In this document: positions 38,333 through 47,800 of the stretch, piece after piece
Numbering within the stretch: the stretch's first letter is position 1
How the letters are laid out: the number at the start of each line of letters is the position of its first letter
DNA from: SB11 sp035906255
GTDB taxonomy: Bacteria; Bacteroidota; Bacteroidia; UBA8524
Reading direction: 5' to 3'
NCBI GenBank assembly: GCA_035906255.1
Contig: JAMIFM010000018.1
Span: 201,694 to 265,693, forward strand
DNA: 64,000 nucleotides
Program-made: the position numbers and the translations under genes
The notes under the pieces: generated by a model
The model's database searches: none
Seen by the model: only the letters and a program-made list of their open reading frames with translations
Told to the model about the DNA's origin: nothing

Positions 38333-38677
38333 TAGGCACTTAATAGTGTGCAGTGTAGCAAAACCGTTATGCTACTATTATCCCCCCGCTTGATTTACGT
38401 TAATTGGGAGTTAACACTTATAAAGTTAGCATACTATGAAGAAGCGATTGAGAGTGGGAGTTGTTGGTAAACTGTCACCAATATGCTAAGTTAAGCTATG
38501 GCATTCAGCGGCTTCAACAAATAGTTAATTTCGTTAAAACCTGTGATTTGCGAATTGATTTTGGTGAAAGAAAAACTGCTTTTATCTGATTATCAGTTGT
38601 TTGTTGTTTGTGTTGGCGGGTTAAGTAAAAATGAATTTTACTTTGCTTACATTAATTTGTATGTAAAAAATTAAAAT
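38333..38677. other. Intergenic region without a recognised element
   Basis: About 345 bp lie between the -7 box of the gene at 36220-38280 and the stop of the next minus-strand gene. The region is AT-rich. I see no gene, clear terminator or repeat. Confidence 0.4.
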
Positions 38678-40096
38678 TCAGTGTAATACAGATTCTGTTC
38701 TCAACGTAGCCAAAGCAAGTTTCATTAAGCCGGTTTCTTCACACACACGTTTTACAGCAAAGTTAACTTTGGGCATATCTTGCATTTTCTCATATTCTCT
38801 AAGTGTTTTAAGCAAAGGGGTAAATGCTTTGGCATGAGAGGGTTCAATCTTATATTTTACAAAATACCTCCGCAAAAGATTTATTTCATGCTCAATGTAC
38901 AAGTACTCATGCCGATGCAACATGGTTAGCAGGTTTAGCAATGTAATTTCATAAAGTATCCAAACCGATGCAGGGTTAATACTGCAATTCCTTCCTTTTA
39001 GCAGCAAACTGCTACAGCCTGAGTAGTTTTCTAAATAATATTCTTTTACCGCAAGCAGATAATAGGTGTGGGCATTGTAGTTGGTAGGGGGATAGGCAAA
39101 ACAATCGTCTTTAATAATTTTACTGATTAATGCTACGGCAAGGTGTGCTTTACCGTTTTTAATGCTGTCGTACACTGCATGAAATGCAAAAACAGCAAAG
39201 CTGCTATCAAACAAGTAGTGTTTTTGCAATTTCAAAATATCAGGGTACAGGCTGCGTTGCAGTATGCTGCATTGTGTGCTATTGTTGGTAAGATAATGAT
39301 AGCGAAGATAAAGGCAATCGATAGCCATTTGTCCGACGGGCATAATGCGTTTTAAAAACGAGTATAAATACAACTTACTTAAATGTTGCAGTTGTTTATG
39401 GGCTTGTGCGGCTTGCTCAGTTGATAATTCAGCACCGGAAAGGGTTAGTACAACATCGGTAAACAGCAAATAAAACCGCGATGTATGGCTTTGCAACAAC
39501 CCATTGTAATAGCTTACCTTCTCGCGTATGGTTCTTAACTCATCAAGCAGCCTTTTATTTGAAAAGAAAAACAGCTCTTGGCTATGTAAGATTTTGGTGT
39601 AAAAAAGTTTATCCAACTCAAAAGCCAATTCAGTCTTTTTATTCAGGCTTTCTAATTGTTTCAAATACTTTTCCTGCTTTTTTGCGTCGCTAATCAGGTA
39701 GTAGCAATAATATATTGTTGTTAACTCAGTCGTCAATTCATACCGTAAGGCACTTCTTTCCAATTTTTTCAGTTCACGCTGCAATATTTCATTTTCACCA
39801 CAAGCCAGCAGTAATGTAAGGCCTTGCACCTGTTCTTTTACCTTCACTACCTCGTGGGTAATAAACTCTTGTTTCACTGCTATTATATCGTCTAATAGGC
39901 GGTTTTTAAGCGTGTACAGGCTGCTAAAGTTATTGCCTTGCCCCAAAAAACTGTTGAGGGTATCATTATCTGTTCCCTCGTTTTCAATTACATAATTAAA
40001 GAGCTTTAGCTTGAGGGGCTGGCTTCTTATGCGTTTTAATAATAATAGTTTTTGCTTTCCCTTTAGGGTTCTTACAATACCTGTAAAGTAGTTCAT
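38678..40096 (-). CDS. Unrecognised helical protein, paralogue of the left-edge gene
   Basis: 472 residues if started at the ATG at 40096 (MNYFTGIVRTLKGKQ). The frame continues to a start at 40153, giving 491 residues, and I cannot decide between them with certainty. There is no signal peptide or membrane segment. The sequence is rich in Leu, Lys, Tyr and Gln and looks all-helical, with TPR-like spacing in the middle (about 150-400). The last 130 residues match the partial gene at 1-618 (YYLLAVKEYYLENYSG / YYLMAVKEFYISDYNK, then a conserved W-I and LLRR / LLTR). It belongs to no family I can name, and it may be a lineage-specific family with several copies in the genome. It stands alone, with over 350 bp on each side. 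Confidence 0.7.
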   Translation of the reverse strand: MNYFTGIVRTLKGKQKLLLLKRIRSQPLKLKLFNYVIENEGTDNDTLNSFLGQGNNFSSLYTLKNRLLDDIIAVKQEFITHEVVKVKEQVQGLTLLLACGENEILQRELKKLERSALRYELTTELTTIYYCYYLISDAKKQEKYLKQLESLNKKTELAFELDKLFYTKILHSQELFFFSNKRLLDELRTIREKVSYYNGLLQSHTSRFYLLFTDVVLTLSGAELSTEQAAQAHKQLQHLSKLYLYSFLKRIMPVGQMAIDCLYLRYHYLTNNSTQCSILQRSLYPDILKLQKHYLFDSSFAVFAFHAVYDSIKNGKAHLAVALISKIIKDDCFAYPPTNYNAHTYYLLAVKEYYLENYSGCSSLLLKGRNCSINPASVWILYEITLLNLLTMLHRHEYLYIEHEINLLRRYFVKYKIEPSHAKAFTPLLKTLREYEKMQDMPKVNFAVKRVCEETGLMKLALATLRTESVLH

Positions 40097-40386
40097 ACAA
40101 TATGCAAATGGATAGTGCCGTGCGGTTTTCAATACCGCCTTTTGGCATCGCAATCATACTTAAATGCTATTTGCAGGCTATAAACAATAAAATTTTTAAT
40201 GATTGGGTAATGTTAGATTTTGATAGTTTTTCTAAGTAGTTAATACTTACAGGATAACAAATTTATTTCTTGAAATTTAGGGTTTTGTAATGTGTGCGGG
40301 AAGAAATTTTCCTCAATAACCTAGCAACGAAGTTGTTTGCATTCGCGTCTCGATAGATAGAGTTTAGCTATCAGTTTGCATATCCT
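40097..40386. other. Intergenic region upstream of the helical paralogue
   Basis: About 290 AT-rich bases between the helical-protein gene and the terminator at 40387. No TAnnTTTG box on the minus strand was found at a useful distance, and I see no gene or repeat. Confidence 0.35.
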
Positions 40387-40417
40387 AAAAAGGCTCCCGC
40401 TTGCGGAAGCCTTTTTT
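40387..40417. terminator. Terminator of the YD-repeat-like gene
   Basis: AAAAAGGCTCCCGC (40387-40400) pairs with GCGGAAGCCTTTTTT (40403-40417) with one mismatch. T-runs on both strands make it bidirectional. It lies about 40 bp beyond the stop of the gene at 40459-41883. Confidence 0.8.
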
Positions 40418-40458
40418 AATTAAGTGAAAGTGCATGTTAGTACTATCAGCCAGTTAGT

Positions 40459-41883
40459 TTAGCGGGTTATCATAAACTTACCCGTTTGCGTGCCTTTTGC
40501 AGTTTCTACTGAATACAAATACGCACCGCTTTGTAAAGCAAACTCTCGCAAACTCAAAGTGGTTTTTACTAAGCCCATTTCAGGCAAAGCAACTTTTTCA
40601 GTAATCTGCTTTCCTGCCAAATCATAAATGCGAAACGTAACCGCATCTTCTTGGGCTATTTCAGCTTCAAAAGTTAATTCAAAAGCAGCAGGGTTGGGGT
40701 AAACCAGCATATTGTTGCTTTGTGCTATATCTGTTTGTGTGCTTGTAGTATTTGTGTACGATTCATAATAGTAGCGGTAGCGACGTACAAATGTAAGGGT
40801 GCCGCCTTGGTTAGCATAAAAATGTACTTGATTAAGATTTTGTTGGGCATCAAGTTTAAACTCAAACCTGTTGTTGGGTTGCCATGTGCCGTTCCAGTTG
40901 TAGTTGGTGTACTCACTCAGCTTTCCGCTTTGATAGGTGTAAACTGCAAGTGTTCCGTTTACAAACTGTGTTGCATTCCATCCCATATTGGCAAAACTGT
41001 CAAGGTGTCCGCCTGCGTTATAAGTGTATCTTTTTTTAGAGTTGTTAGTCCATGCTCCTTGACTCCAACTCTGTAGTACAACCTCAGTAACTTTACCTGA
41101 TGAGTTATAAGTCCATTCTTCTTTCTTAATCGGGCCGTTAGTGTTGTGTTCAATGTAGGTTAACATATTTCCGCTTCCGTCATACGTGTAGTACTTTTTT
41201 GATGCACCATAAATGATAGAATCGGGCTGCGCGGTACCGTATGTATATTCAGTAGCGGTTAAATTCCATGACCCTGCCGTCCAGTTAAATACTTTTTTTG
41301 TTTGTACTCCGGTAGCATAGGTGTATTCATGCTTGGTTAAGTTTTGAAAACCGCTGCCATAATTTACCTCTCCAAGGGCAGTTTCAACCTTTTTGTTAGC
41401 ATTATAGGTGTATGTGTACCGATTAACCTGCCCGAAAAGCGAGTCGGTGGTTTGTGACACAGTACCGTCTGCATTATATTTCTTAGCGTACTTTGTGTTT
41501 GGCAAATAGTTATTACCTACCTTTTTGTAATTAATCAGTTCATCATACCCACTACCTTCGTATGGGTAAGCCACTTGATACAATATGTATGAATTGTTTA
41601 CCAACCCCACCGATTCGCGGTTTCCGGTATATTTAAGGCGTGCCGTATCTGTAATAGCATTCTTTTCGGTAGCACTTGAGCCTATTATGCGGTATCGGGT
41701 GCTTTTACGTTGGAACCCGTTATTGCTTAGTATATTATATAATTCGTAAGCATCACGGTGGTTTTCTTGTGCAGTGGCATTTAGAAATTCAGTTTGTTTC
41801 AGCAATTGTGTATTTGCATTTTGTGCTTTGCCTGTAGTCCAAAGCAACGCTAATGCCATTGTAAGTTGGATGTGTTTTTTCAT
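40459..41883 (-). CDS. T9SS type A secreted protein with YD-like repeats
   Basis: 474 residues. A short signal peptide (LTMALALLWTTGKAQ) is followed by about 350 residues of loose repeats with Y-x-Y-x-x-x-G-K/Q and N-x-x-G-x-W motifs (for example RYTYTYNANKKVE, RYTYNAGGHLDSF, WNGTWQPNNRFEF). These resemble the YD-type beta-strand repeats of RHS and teneurin proteins, but no RHS core or toxin domain is visible. A type A T9SS sorting domain ends it (VYPNPAAFELTFEA, SGAYLYSVETA, GKFMITR). Small secreted YD-like proteins of this kind are common in Bacteroidota and have no known job. No TAnnTTTG box was found before the ATG at 41883. Confidence 0.82.
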   Translation of the reverse strand: MKKHIQLTMALALLWTTGKAQNANTQLLKQTEFLNATAQENHRDAYELYNILSNNGFQRKSTRYRIIGSSATEKNAITDTARLKYTGNRESVGLVNNSYILYQVAYPYEGSGYDELINYKKVGNNYLPNTKYAKKYNADGTVSQTTDSLFGQVNRYTYTYNANKKVETALGEVNYGSGFQNLTKHEYTYATGVQTKKVFNWTAGSWNLTATEYTYGTAQPDSIIYGASKKYYTYDGSGNMLTYIEHNTNGPIKKEEWTYNSSGKVTEVVLQSWSQGAWTNNSKKRYTYNAGGHLDSFANMGWNATQFVNGTLAVYTYQSGKLSEYTNYNWNGTWQPNNRFEFKLDAQQNLNQVHFYANQGGTLTFVRRYRYYYESYTNTTSTQTDIAQSNNMLVYPNPAAFELTFEAEIAQEDAVTFRIYDLAGKQITEKVALPEMGLVKTTLSLREFALQSGAYLYSVETAKGTQTGKFMITR

Positions 41884-42032
41884 TGATTCTCTAAGTTGTT
41901 AGTCAAACCAACACAAGTAACAACTGTTTTTTGTGTACGCACAGAGCCGCCTTATAAGTGGGAGTATATGCTAATAAGTGGGTTGTTTTTTTTGACAAGT
42001 GGTAACAACGAAAAGCTGTATTTATGCAAATA

Positions 42033-42079
42033 AAAACCCCGCTTTGGCTGCCGTAAGGTACGGGTAGCTAAAGCGGGGT
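42033..42079 (-). terminator. Long-stem terminator of the two-TM protein gene
   Basis: ACCCCGCTTTGGCT (42036-42049) pairs with AGCTAAAGCGGGGT (42066-42079) with one G-U pair, and an inner CCGTA/TACGG stem extends it. On the minus strand it runs into TTTTTATTTG, 25 bp beyond the stop of the gene at 42104. Confidence 0.88.
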
Positions 42080-42103
42080 GTATTTAATTAGATGAGAGTT
42101 TGA

Positions 42104-42421
42104 TTACTTTTTGCCTTCCCAGCTTTTAAAAGCTTCGTCAGCAAGGCTTTCGTTTTTCCTGAAGAAGAACGGAAACCATTTTTCGCGCCTGTGTTTGGCA
42201 CCTTGCATATATCTTTTTCCTGTTAGTGCGCCTTTTAGCAACATTGCCGCTATTAAAGCACTTAGCCCCACAACAAGGGCCAGTAACGACCATAATGCAC
42301 TGATACCAAACAGGTAGGCTGATATGCGGATAGCCGCAAACCCGATAACAGTTGCAATCATTACTATGATTACCACTCTATCCAGCTTATAATCAAGCCT
42401 TTGTTTAGTTTCTTGTTTCAT
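42104..42421 (-). CDS. Small two-TM membrane protein, unrecognised
   Basis: 105 residues. A polar start (MKQETKQRLDYKLDR) leads to two hydrophobic segments at about 18-38 and 41-62, followed by a basic tail with KHRREKWFPFFFRK and a charged end. The tail is probably cytoplasmic. I do not recognise the family. The gene is real on context: it has a full promoter (42452-42482) and a strong terminator (42033-42079), so it is transcribed alone. Confidence 0.75.
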   Translation of the reverse strand: MKQETKQRLDYKLDRVVIIVMIATVIGFAAIRISAYLFGISALWSLLALVVGLSALIAAMLLKGALTGKRYMQGAKHRREKWFPFFFRKNESLADEAFKSWEGKK

Positions 42422-42451
42422 TGTTATTCAAATGTTATCCTAATGTTAACG

Positions 42452-42482
42452 CAAAGTTAACAAATATATTTTGTATAGCAAA
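42452..42482 (-). promoter_or_regulatory. Bacteroidota promoter of the two-TM protein gene
   Basis: On the minus strand, TTTG (42482-42479), a 19-bp spacer and TAACTTTG (42459-42452) match the full -33/-7 consensus. Transcription would start near 42445, 24 bp before the ATG at 42421. A second -7-like box, TATATTTG, overlaps at 42461-42468 but lacks a -33 partner. Confidence 0.75.
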
Positions 42483-42551
42483 TAAAACGTGTAAAAAACT
42501 GAAATTCAAAAGGCTGTGAAGGGTCTGTTTTGTTAACAAATTATACTATGC

Positions 42552-43250
42552 CTAAAATCTCTTTTCTCTGATTTTTTTTCTTCTTGAAGTTACCATACTA
42601 ACACCTAACCCTGTTAAACCATACACTGCCCCTGTTGGCCCTGCCCATTGCGGGGGCACAATAAAGGCAATCACAATGGCAATAATGCCAACTGCTACAA
42701 ATGAAAGAAAAACATATTTGTGTGTATGAGTTTCAAACACCTCAAGCTCGGTAAGGTTTAGTTCTTCAGCGTTTTTTGCTGCGTTTGCATACATATAGGC
42801 AAACAGTAAAAAAATGGCGCAAAATCCCAATCCGTATATTAACATCAGTGTAGGCACTTCTTGAGGCAGTATTGATACCGACAGTTTTGTGCCTACTGCA
42901 AACAACGAAAACAAAAACTTTAGCGGATATACGTAGAACAAAACTGTGAATAGTAATGCGCCATTTATTACGATGGTTTTTATATCGTGCAACCCATAGC
43001 GCCTAAAGAATAAGTTTTGGCAGTACCAAACTTGAAATAACAGGATAAAACATAGCCCGAATATGAAGAACCCGCTCAATACATCGCCAAGCTGGCCAAA
43101 ACTTTTAGGCACCTCCAACGATACAATTAACAACGTAAGTGCAAACGCAAATACTGAGTCGCTAAAGGCTTCAATGCGTTGTGTTTCCTTTCCTCTCCAA
43201 ACAATCAGTTCTTTATTTTTGCGGCTGTTTTCGGCAATTTTTTTTCGCAT
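42552..43250 (-). CDS. TMEM175-like potassium channel family protein (DUF1211)
   Basis: 232 residues. The family signature R-x-x-x-F-S-D is present as RIEAFSDSVFAFALT, with Arg25, Phe29, Ser30 and Asp31 at the start of the first membrane helix. Six hydrophobic segments can be picked out: about 28-47, 55-75, 91-112, 133-153, 178-200 and 205-218. Bacterial TMEM175 proteins are six-helix subunits that form tetrameric, leak-like potassium channels in the inner membrane. The length (about 200-240 residues) fits. It lies between two other membrane-protein genes on the same strand with gaps over 50 bp, so co-transcription is uncertain. Function is inferred from the signature. Confidence 0.8.
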   Translation of the reverse strand: MRKKIAENSRKNKELIVWRGKETQRIEAFSDSVFAFALTLLIVSLEVPKSFGQLGDVLSGFFIFGLCFILLFQVWYCQNLFFRRYGLHDIKTIVINGALLFTVLFYVYPLKFLFSLFAVGTKLSVSILPQEVPTLMLIYGLGFCAIFLLFAYMYANAAKNAEELNLTELEVFETHTHKYVFLSFVAVGIIAIVIAFIVPPQWAGPTGAVYGLTGLGVSMVTSRRKKIREKRF

Positions 43251-43300
43251 AAGGGTTTAAATACTATTGCCAATATACAGCATCTTTTGCAACAGAATTT

Positions 43301-44782
43301 TTAATACCCGTGTTTCAACAAAGCGGCAGTTTTATAATCACTAAGGTTAATGCTAAGCCAATGCCTGTTGTTATACTCTTTCATAAATTCGGCTGATTTG
43401 GCAACTATAATCCGCTTATAAGTGCCGCTGTCTCTATACTGCCTGTACAGGTGGTTATATCCGTTTTGGCGTATAATGGGTGTGTCAAAAACATCACTGT
43501 ACTCTAATAATGCAGGAAGGGCAGCGTTATCCATATCAACAAGATAATTTTCATGTATGTACGCGGTATCTTTATGGGCAAGATTATAGCGGGTAATTAG
43601 CAAATCCCAATTTACAAAGGCAAGTGCAGCCAACAATACTAATATAAAGGAACTGTTAACAGTTAGGAGGTTGTAGCCCGTTTTTCGTTGTTGTATTTTA
43701 AAAATTACAGTGGCAATACCAAACAACGTTGCGGCTAAAAATACCAATACAGCAATACGTTTGTAGGCAAGGTTGTAGCTTTGTATGTACCAGTAATTAC
43801 GCCAAGCAACTGATAATACCATAATGCCGTTTTGTACCATCCACGCTATACCTAAGTACCTTATTGTTTTGTTGCCGGGATAAAAGTTAAGATTTTTTCT
43901 AAAAGCATACAGCACCACCCCAACCGATAACAGGATGCAGAAAATAAGCAGGTAGGTACCCTCGTGTACCAATACCTTCATGTCTTCATACGAAACAGGG
44001 GAGTAGGAAAACCAGTACGAAGCAATGTCTAAGCAATTTATTACGGCTATCAGGATGTTTAAGCCCGCAAGCAGTATCAGTATAGACAGGTGTTCTTTTT
44101 TTAAACCTAAGGTAAGCGACCTAAACCTGCCGGTGCTGCGTGAGCGTTGTAAGGTTTTCAGTTGGGTGGAGTCAAAATCTGAAACGGTATTTGACTTGGG
44201 GATGCGGAGAATAAAAACAGTTACTACTGTGCCTGAAATAAACAGCCAAACAGTAGTGAAGTTTATCTGCGGGAAGAATTGAAAGAAATCGCCCAACAGT
44301 TTATCAAAACGGGGTACTGCCAGTGAGTAAAAGAAGATAAACACAACGATGATTAACAAAGGAACAATGGTAGCCCGCAACACAAAGGCTGTTTTGTAGT
44401 TTTTGTCGGTAACAGTTGTTTTTTGCTTGCTAAAAGGCAGTAAAAGTATTTCGGGTACTTTTTCTAATGTGCTTATAAAGTAGGCGGCAGGATTAACAAT
44501 AGGCTGTAATGTGGCACCGCTAAGCAGTATAAAAAATAGTGTGTGTACAACACAAGCTAAGGAACTGTGAGTTACTAATACGGCAAACATTGATAAAAAG
44601 CTGCCTGCTAATAATAAAAGGGGAGTGCGGTTGCTAAACAACGGTTTGTTGTATGCGTACAACACCAAAAAAAGTGGAGTTTCGAAAATAAAGAGGTTAA
44701 TTCCCCACTGTTGTTTGTAAAACAACAGGGTATGCAAAATCCCAAAAGCAGCACATAGTGCAGCAAACGCAACTTTTTTCAT
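43301..44782 (-). CDS. Polytopic membrane protein, DUF4153/DUF4173-like
   Basis: 493 residues with about eleven to twelve hydrophobic segments, the longest loop at about 190-225 (basic and Ser-rich) and a soluble C-terminal tail (about 420-493). The motif run HEGTYLLIF, then FRKNLNFYPGN, WMVQNGIMVLSVAWRN, YNLAYKRIAV and WDLLITRYNL, spaced over successive helices, is typical of the DUF4153/DUF4173 group. These are inner-membrane proteins of unknown role in many Bacteroidota and Firmicutes. The upstream gap of 79 bp to the response regulator gene does not show a terminator, so it may be read with the sensor-kinase genes; this is inference. Confidence 0.75.
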   Translation of the reverse strand: MKKVAFAALCAAFGILHTLLFYKQQWGINLFIFETPLFLVLYAYNKPLFSNRTPLLLLAGSFLSMFAVLVTHSSLACVVHTLFFILLSGATLQPIVNPAAYFISTLEKVPEILLLPFSKQKTTVTDKNYKTAFVLRATIVPLLIIVVFIFFYSLAVPRFDKLLGDFFQFFPQINFTTVWLFISGTVVTVFILRIPKSNTVSDFDSTQLKTLQRSRSTGRFRSLTLGLKKEHLSILILLAGLNILIAVINCLDIASYWFSYSPVSYEDMKVLVHEGTYLLIFCILLSVGVVLYAFRKNLNFYPGNKTIRYLGIAWMVQNGIMVLSVAWRNYWYIQSYNLAYKRIAVLVFLAATLFGIATVIFKIQQRKTGYNLLTVNSSFILVLLAALAFVNWDLLITRYNLAHKDTAYIHENYLVDMDNAALPALLEYSDVFDTPIIRQNGYNHLYRQYRDSGTYKRIIVAKSAEFMKEYNNRHWLSINLSDYKTAALLKHGY

Positions 44783-44861
44783 AAATGGTTATCGGTTGCA
44801 TTATAAACGCCTCATAACAATACATATTGTATGAGTGAGATGTAAAGAAAAAAATGACGTA

Positions 44862-45266
44862 TTATATGTTTGGCCGGTTATTTATGAATTTGGCAGCCAC
44901 GTCAGTTGTTAGGGGTTTTATAAGATAGTCCTCAACGTTTTTGTTTTGTGTTGCACGTTCTTTATCCCTCTCGTCAACCGAAGATGATAGGATATATAGT
45001 TTTAATGAGTTTTTTATAGTTACATCAAGAAGGTCATATTCATCCAAAAACTCCCAGCCTGTCATAGTGGGCATATTTATATCCAACAACACTATCGAGG
45101 GTTCAACACTTGGGGTATGGTTATTGGCAAGGTAGCTTAATGCTGTTTCAGGCTCAGTAAATGTTTCAACGGCCACATCACCAAAATACTTTCGCAAGAA
45201 GAGTTTACATATCTTATTGTTAAAAGGGTCGTCATCAATAACAATAAAGCGGAGCTGATTTATCAT
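44862..45266 (-). CDS. CheY-like single-domain response regulator
   Basis: 134 residues, a lone receiver domain. The acidic pocket Asp11-Asp12, phospho-acceptor Asp62 (LLDINMP), Ser94 (ILSSS) and Lys117 (LIKPL) are all present. There is no output domain, so it passes phosphate on or acts by protein contact. Its ATG overlaps the stop of the histidine kinase gene by 4 bp (ATGA), which indicates translational coupling and a cognate pair. Such PAS-kinase plus CheY pairs resemble the phytochrome/Rcp1 type of arrangement. Confidence 0.93.
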   Translation of the reverse strand: MINQLRFIVIDDDPFNNKICKLFLRKYFGDVAVETFTEPETALSYLANNHTPSVEPSIVLLDINMPTMTGWEFLDEYDLLDVTIKNSLKLYILSSSVDERDKERATQNKNVEDYLIKPLTTDVAAKFINNRPNI

Positions 45267-47800
45267 AAAACAAATTCTATTGTAAATTCAGTGCCCACAT
45301 TAACTTCGCTATGTATATCTATTTTACCCCCAAGAGTTTCTACCTGTGTTTTTACCATGTATAATCCCAAACCCCGCCCTTCAATTTGTGAGTGGAATCT
45401 TTTATAAAGTCCAAAAACTTGATTTCCCTTCCTGCGTAAATCTATTCCCATTCCGTTATCTTTAAAGGTTAGTTTTAATAAGCTATCCTGTTTTGTGCTT
45501 TTTATTTCAATTTCGGGCCTTTCGTTTGGCTTACGGTATTTAATACTGTTTGAAATTAAATTGTAAAAAATGCTGTACAGGTAAGTTTTTAGGGTTGTGA
45601 ATTGGTTTATTTGGCTAAAGTCGGTTTTTATCAGCACATTTTCATTTTTAATTGAGTTGCTGATGCTGTTTGTTATGTCATTTACTAATTCTGAGAATGT
45701 TACAAGTTCTTTCATTTCGTTCACTTCCCGTTTCACTTGCAAAATTGTGTTCAGGTCAAGTATTACTTCGTCTAATTTTGATACTGATAACGACAAGGCA
45801 TTAATATATTCCTTTTGGTCATGCTCGGCCAAAGCACCCACCTTAAGCATATTCACAAATCCTAAAATATTGGCTACAGGAGCCCGCAGGTTATGTGATA
45901 CAATATAAGCAAATTGCTCAAGGTCTTTGTTGCGCTGTATTAATTCGTCGGTTAATTTTTTGCGTTCCATTTCGGCCAAGTGCTTTTCAGTAATGTCCTG
46001 CATCGCACCTACCATCCGCACCGCTTTTTTATGCTCGTTGTGAAGTATATAGCCTTTATCAAGTATATAAGCTATTTCTCCGTTTTGCCTGTAGTAGCGG
46101 TACTCATCTTCCCATTTGGTTGCTTTTGGGTCGTTAATTTTTTCAAACACCCCTTTCTCCACTCGCTCCCTGTCGTCAGGATGTATGTTTGATACCCAAC
46201 TGTCGTAGTAAATATTATTATTGGTGGTAGGGTAGCCAAATACACTTCCGTAGTTAGCCGAGCGATAAAACCTGTTGTTAATAATGTCCCAATCCCAAAC
46301 AATGTCATTTGTGGCTTTTGTGGCCATTATATACCGCTCGTTGCTTTCTTCCAGCAGCCGCTCTATTTTCTTACGTTTAGTAATGTTTGTAGCGGCAACG
46401 TTAATTCCAATAAGGTTGCCTTCATCGTTAATAATCGGGTTAATTTTAACAAGCAGCCAGTTAATCGGTGCGTTTTCAGCATGGTAATTAACTTCATACT
46501 CTATGCCTGTTTTGGTTTCAATTATCTTTTTAAGAGTCCGCTCTACTTCTTTGCGCCTGTTAGAGGGCATAAAATCAACGTATAGCTTACCCACAACAAA
46601 TCTTCCGCCTCCGTATATTTGGGCAATTTCATCCGCTAATCCGTTATAAGATACTATGCGGCCTTCAATATCCAGCAAAGTGTATGCAGTATCACTGTGT
46701 TCTAACAAGTTTCTAAGGTTAGCGTCGGCTTTTTTTAAAGCAGCTTCCGCCATTCTGTCTTCGGTAACATCTTGTAAAACCCCTACCAGTTTAATGGGCT
46801 TGCCCGTAGTAGGATGATACCGAAGTTCGCCGCGTTGTAACACTATTTTTTCAACCTTGTTCGAAAGAACAATACGGTGCTCAATATTTAGCATTTCACC
46901 CGTGTTTAAGGTGTGTTTAAACGCTTGTATAAGTTTTTCCCTATCATCAGGGTGTATAAATCTTTTAATATACTCATTGGTAAGCGGCACCTCATTAGGC
47001 ATAATTTCAAATATGTGGTACGCTTCTTCTGAAAACCAAAGGTTGCTGGTTCTTGGTATTGCGTCCATATCAATTTTTAACTCCCAACTGCCTACTTTAG
47101 CAATTTGTTGTGATGCTTTCAGGTGTATCTCACTGTGTTCAATCTTCTTTCTATAATCACTCCAATCGGTAATGTCGATTTTTATTCCCCAACACCTAAC
47201 AAGCATACCATTTTCAACACTTCCGGATAATGAGTTGATAAAGGTTTTGTTATTACCCTTAAAATCTATTTCATCTGTTTCTTGCCTATATAATTGGTAA
47301 TTGCTTTGTATAAAATCAATAATGTATTTGTGGTTTGTAGTTGATTTTGGGAAGAGTTCACTTACTAATAAGCCTACTAAAACTTCGGTGTTTTCAAGAC
47401 CGTACATTGAGGCAAGCTCGTTATTGCATTCAGCAAGGATGCCGTTATAAAACATTTCCACCTGCTCATTAACGGGCAAGGTAATGGGGATGGGGTGCTC
47501 AAACTCAACTCTCCAAATCCCTTCGTGGCTATTGTTTATAAACGACTGGTAGCGTTGCTGGTTTAATAATAGTTCCTTTTCAGTTGCTTTTCTGCCTTCA
47601 ATATCCGTTTGCAACCTTTCATGCAGTTGTTGCATTTCGGTAGAACTTACATCTATAATGCGTTCAAGCATTCGTTTTTCATCATCGTATGTGTCATATT
47701 GAGCACTAATGCTTGCAATCAACTCGTTTAAGCCTTCAGACATTGTATTGCCATTGGCTAAATAGCGGTTTAGTTGGCGTTGCAGCAGTTTGTTCAACAT
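45263..47800 (-). CDS. Multi-PAS hybrid-free sensor histidine kinase
   Basis: 845 residues with no membrane segment, so cytoplasmic. A coiled-coil start (about 1-85) is followed by four PAS domains at about 85-205, 225-350, 355-480 and 485-610, each with PAC-type ends such as VGVLQDVTED and VGAMQDITEK. Then come a HisKA domain with phospho-acceptor His636 in IVSHNLRAPVANI and a HATPase domain with an N-box (NLISNSIKY, about 747), G1 (DNGMGID, about 781) and G2 (GRGLGL, about 808). There is no receiver domain; the partner is the overlapping downstream gene. PAS2 and PAS4 are of the PAS_3 type (W-x-W-D-x). The ligand is unknown; no heme or flavin motif is clear. No promoter was found in the 329 bp upstream. 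Confidence 0.93.
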   Translation of the reverse strand: MLNKLLQRQLNRYLANGNTMSEGLNELIASISAQYDTYDDEKRMLERIIDVSSTEMQQLHERLQTDIEGRKATEKELLLNQQRYQSFINNSHEGIWRVEFEHPIPITLPVNEQVEMFYNGILAECNNELASMYGLENTEVLVGLLVSELFPKSTTNHKYIIDFIQSNYQLYRQETDEIDFKGNNKTFINSLSGSVENGMLVRCWGIKIDITDWSDYRKKIEHSEIHLKASQQIAKVGSWELKIDMDAIPRTSNLWFSEEAYHIFEIMPNEVPLTNEYIKRFIHPDDREKLIQAFKHTLNTGEMLNIEHRIVLSNKVEKIVLQRGELRYHPTTGKPIKLVGVLQDVTEDRMAEAALKKADANLRNLLEHSDTAYTLLDIEGRIVSYNGLADEIAQIYGGGRFVVGKLYVDFMPSNRRKEVERTLKKIIETKTGIEYEVNYHAENAPINWLLVKINPIINDEGNLIGINVAATNITKRKKIERLLEESNERYIMATKATNDIVWDWDIINNRFYRSANYGSVFGYPTTNNNIYYDSWVSNIHPDDRERVEKGVFEKINDPKATKWEDEYRYYRQNGEIAYILDKGYILHNEHKKAVRMVGAMQDITEKHLAEMERKKLTDELIQRNKDLEQFAYIVSHNLRAPVANILGFVNMLKVGALAEHDQKEYINALSLSVSKLDEVILDLNTILQVKREVNEMKELVTFSELVNDITNSISNSIKNENVLIKTDFSQINQFTTLKTYLYSIFYNLISNSIKYRKPNERPEIEIKSTKQDSLLKLTFKDNGMGIDLRRKGNQVFGLYKRFHSQIEGRGLGLYMVKTQVETLGGKIDIHSEVNVGTEFTIEFVL

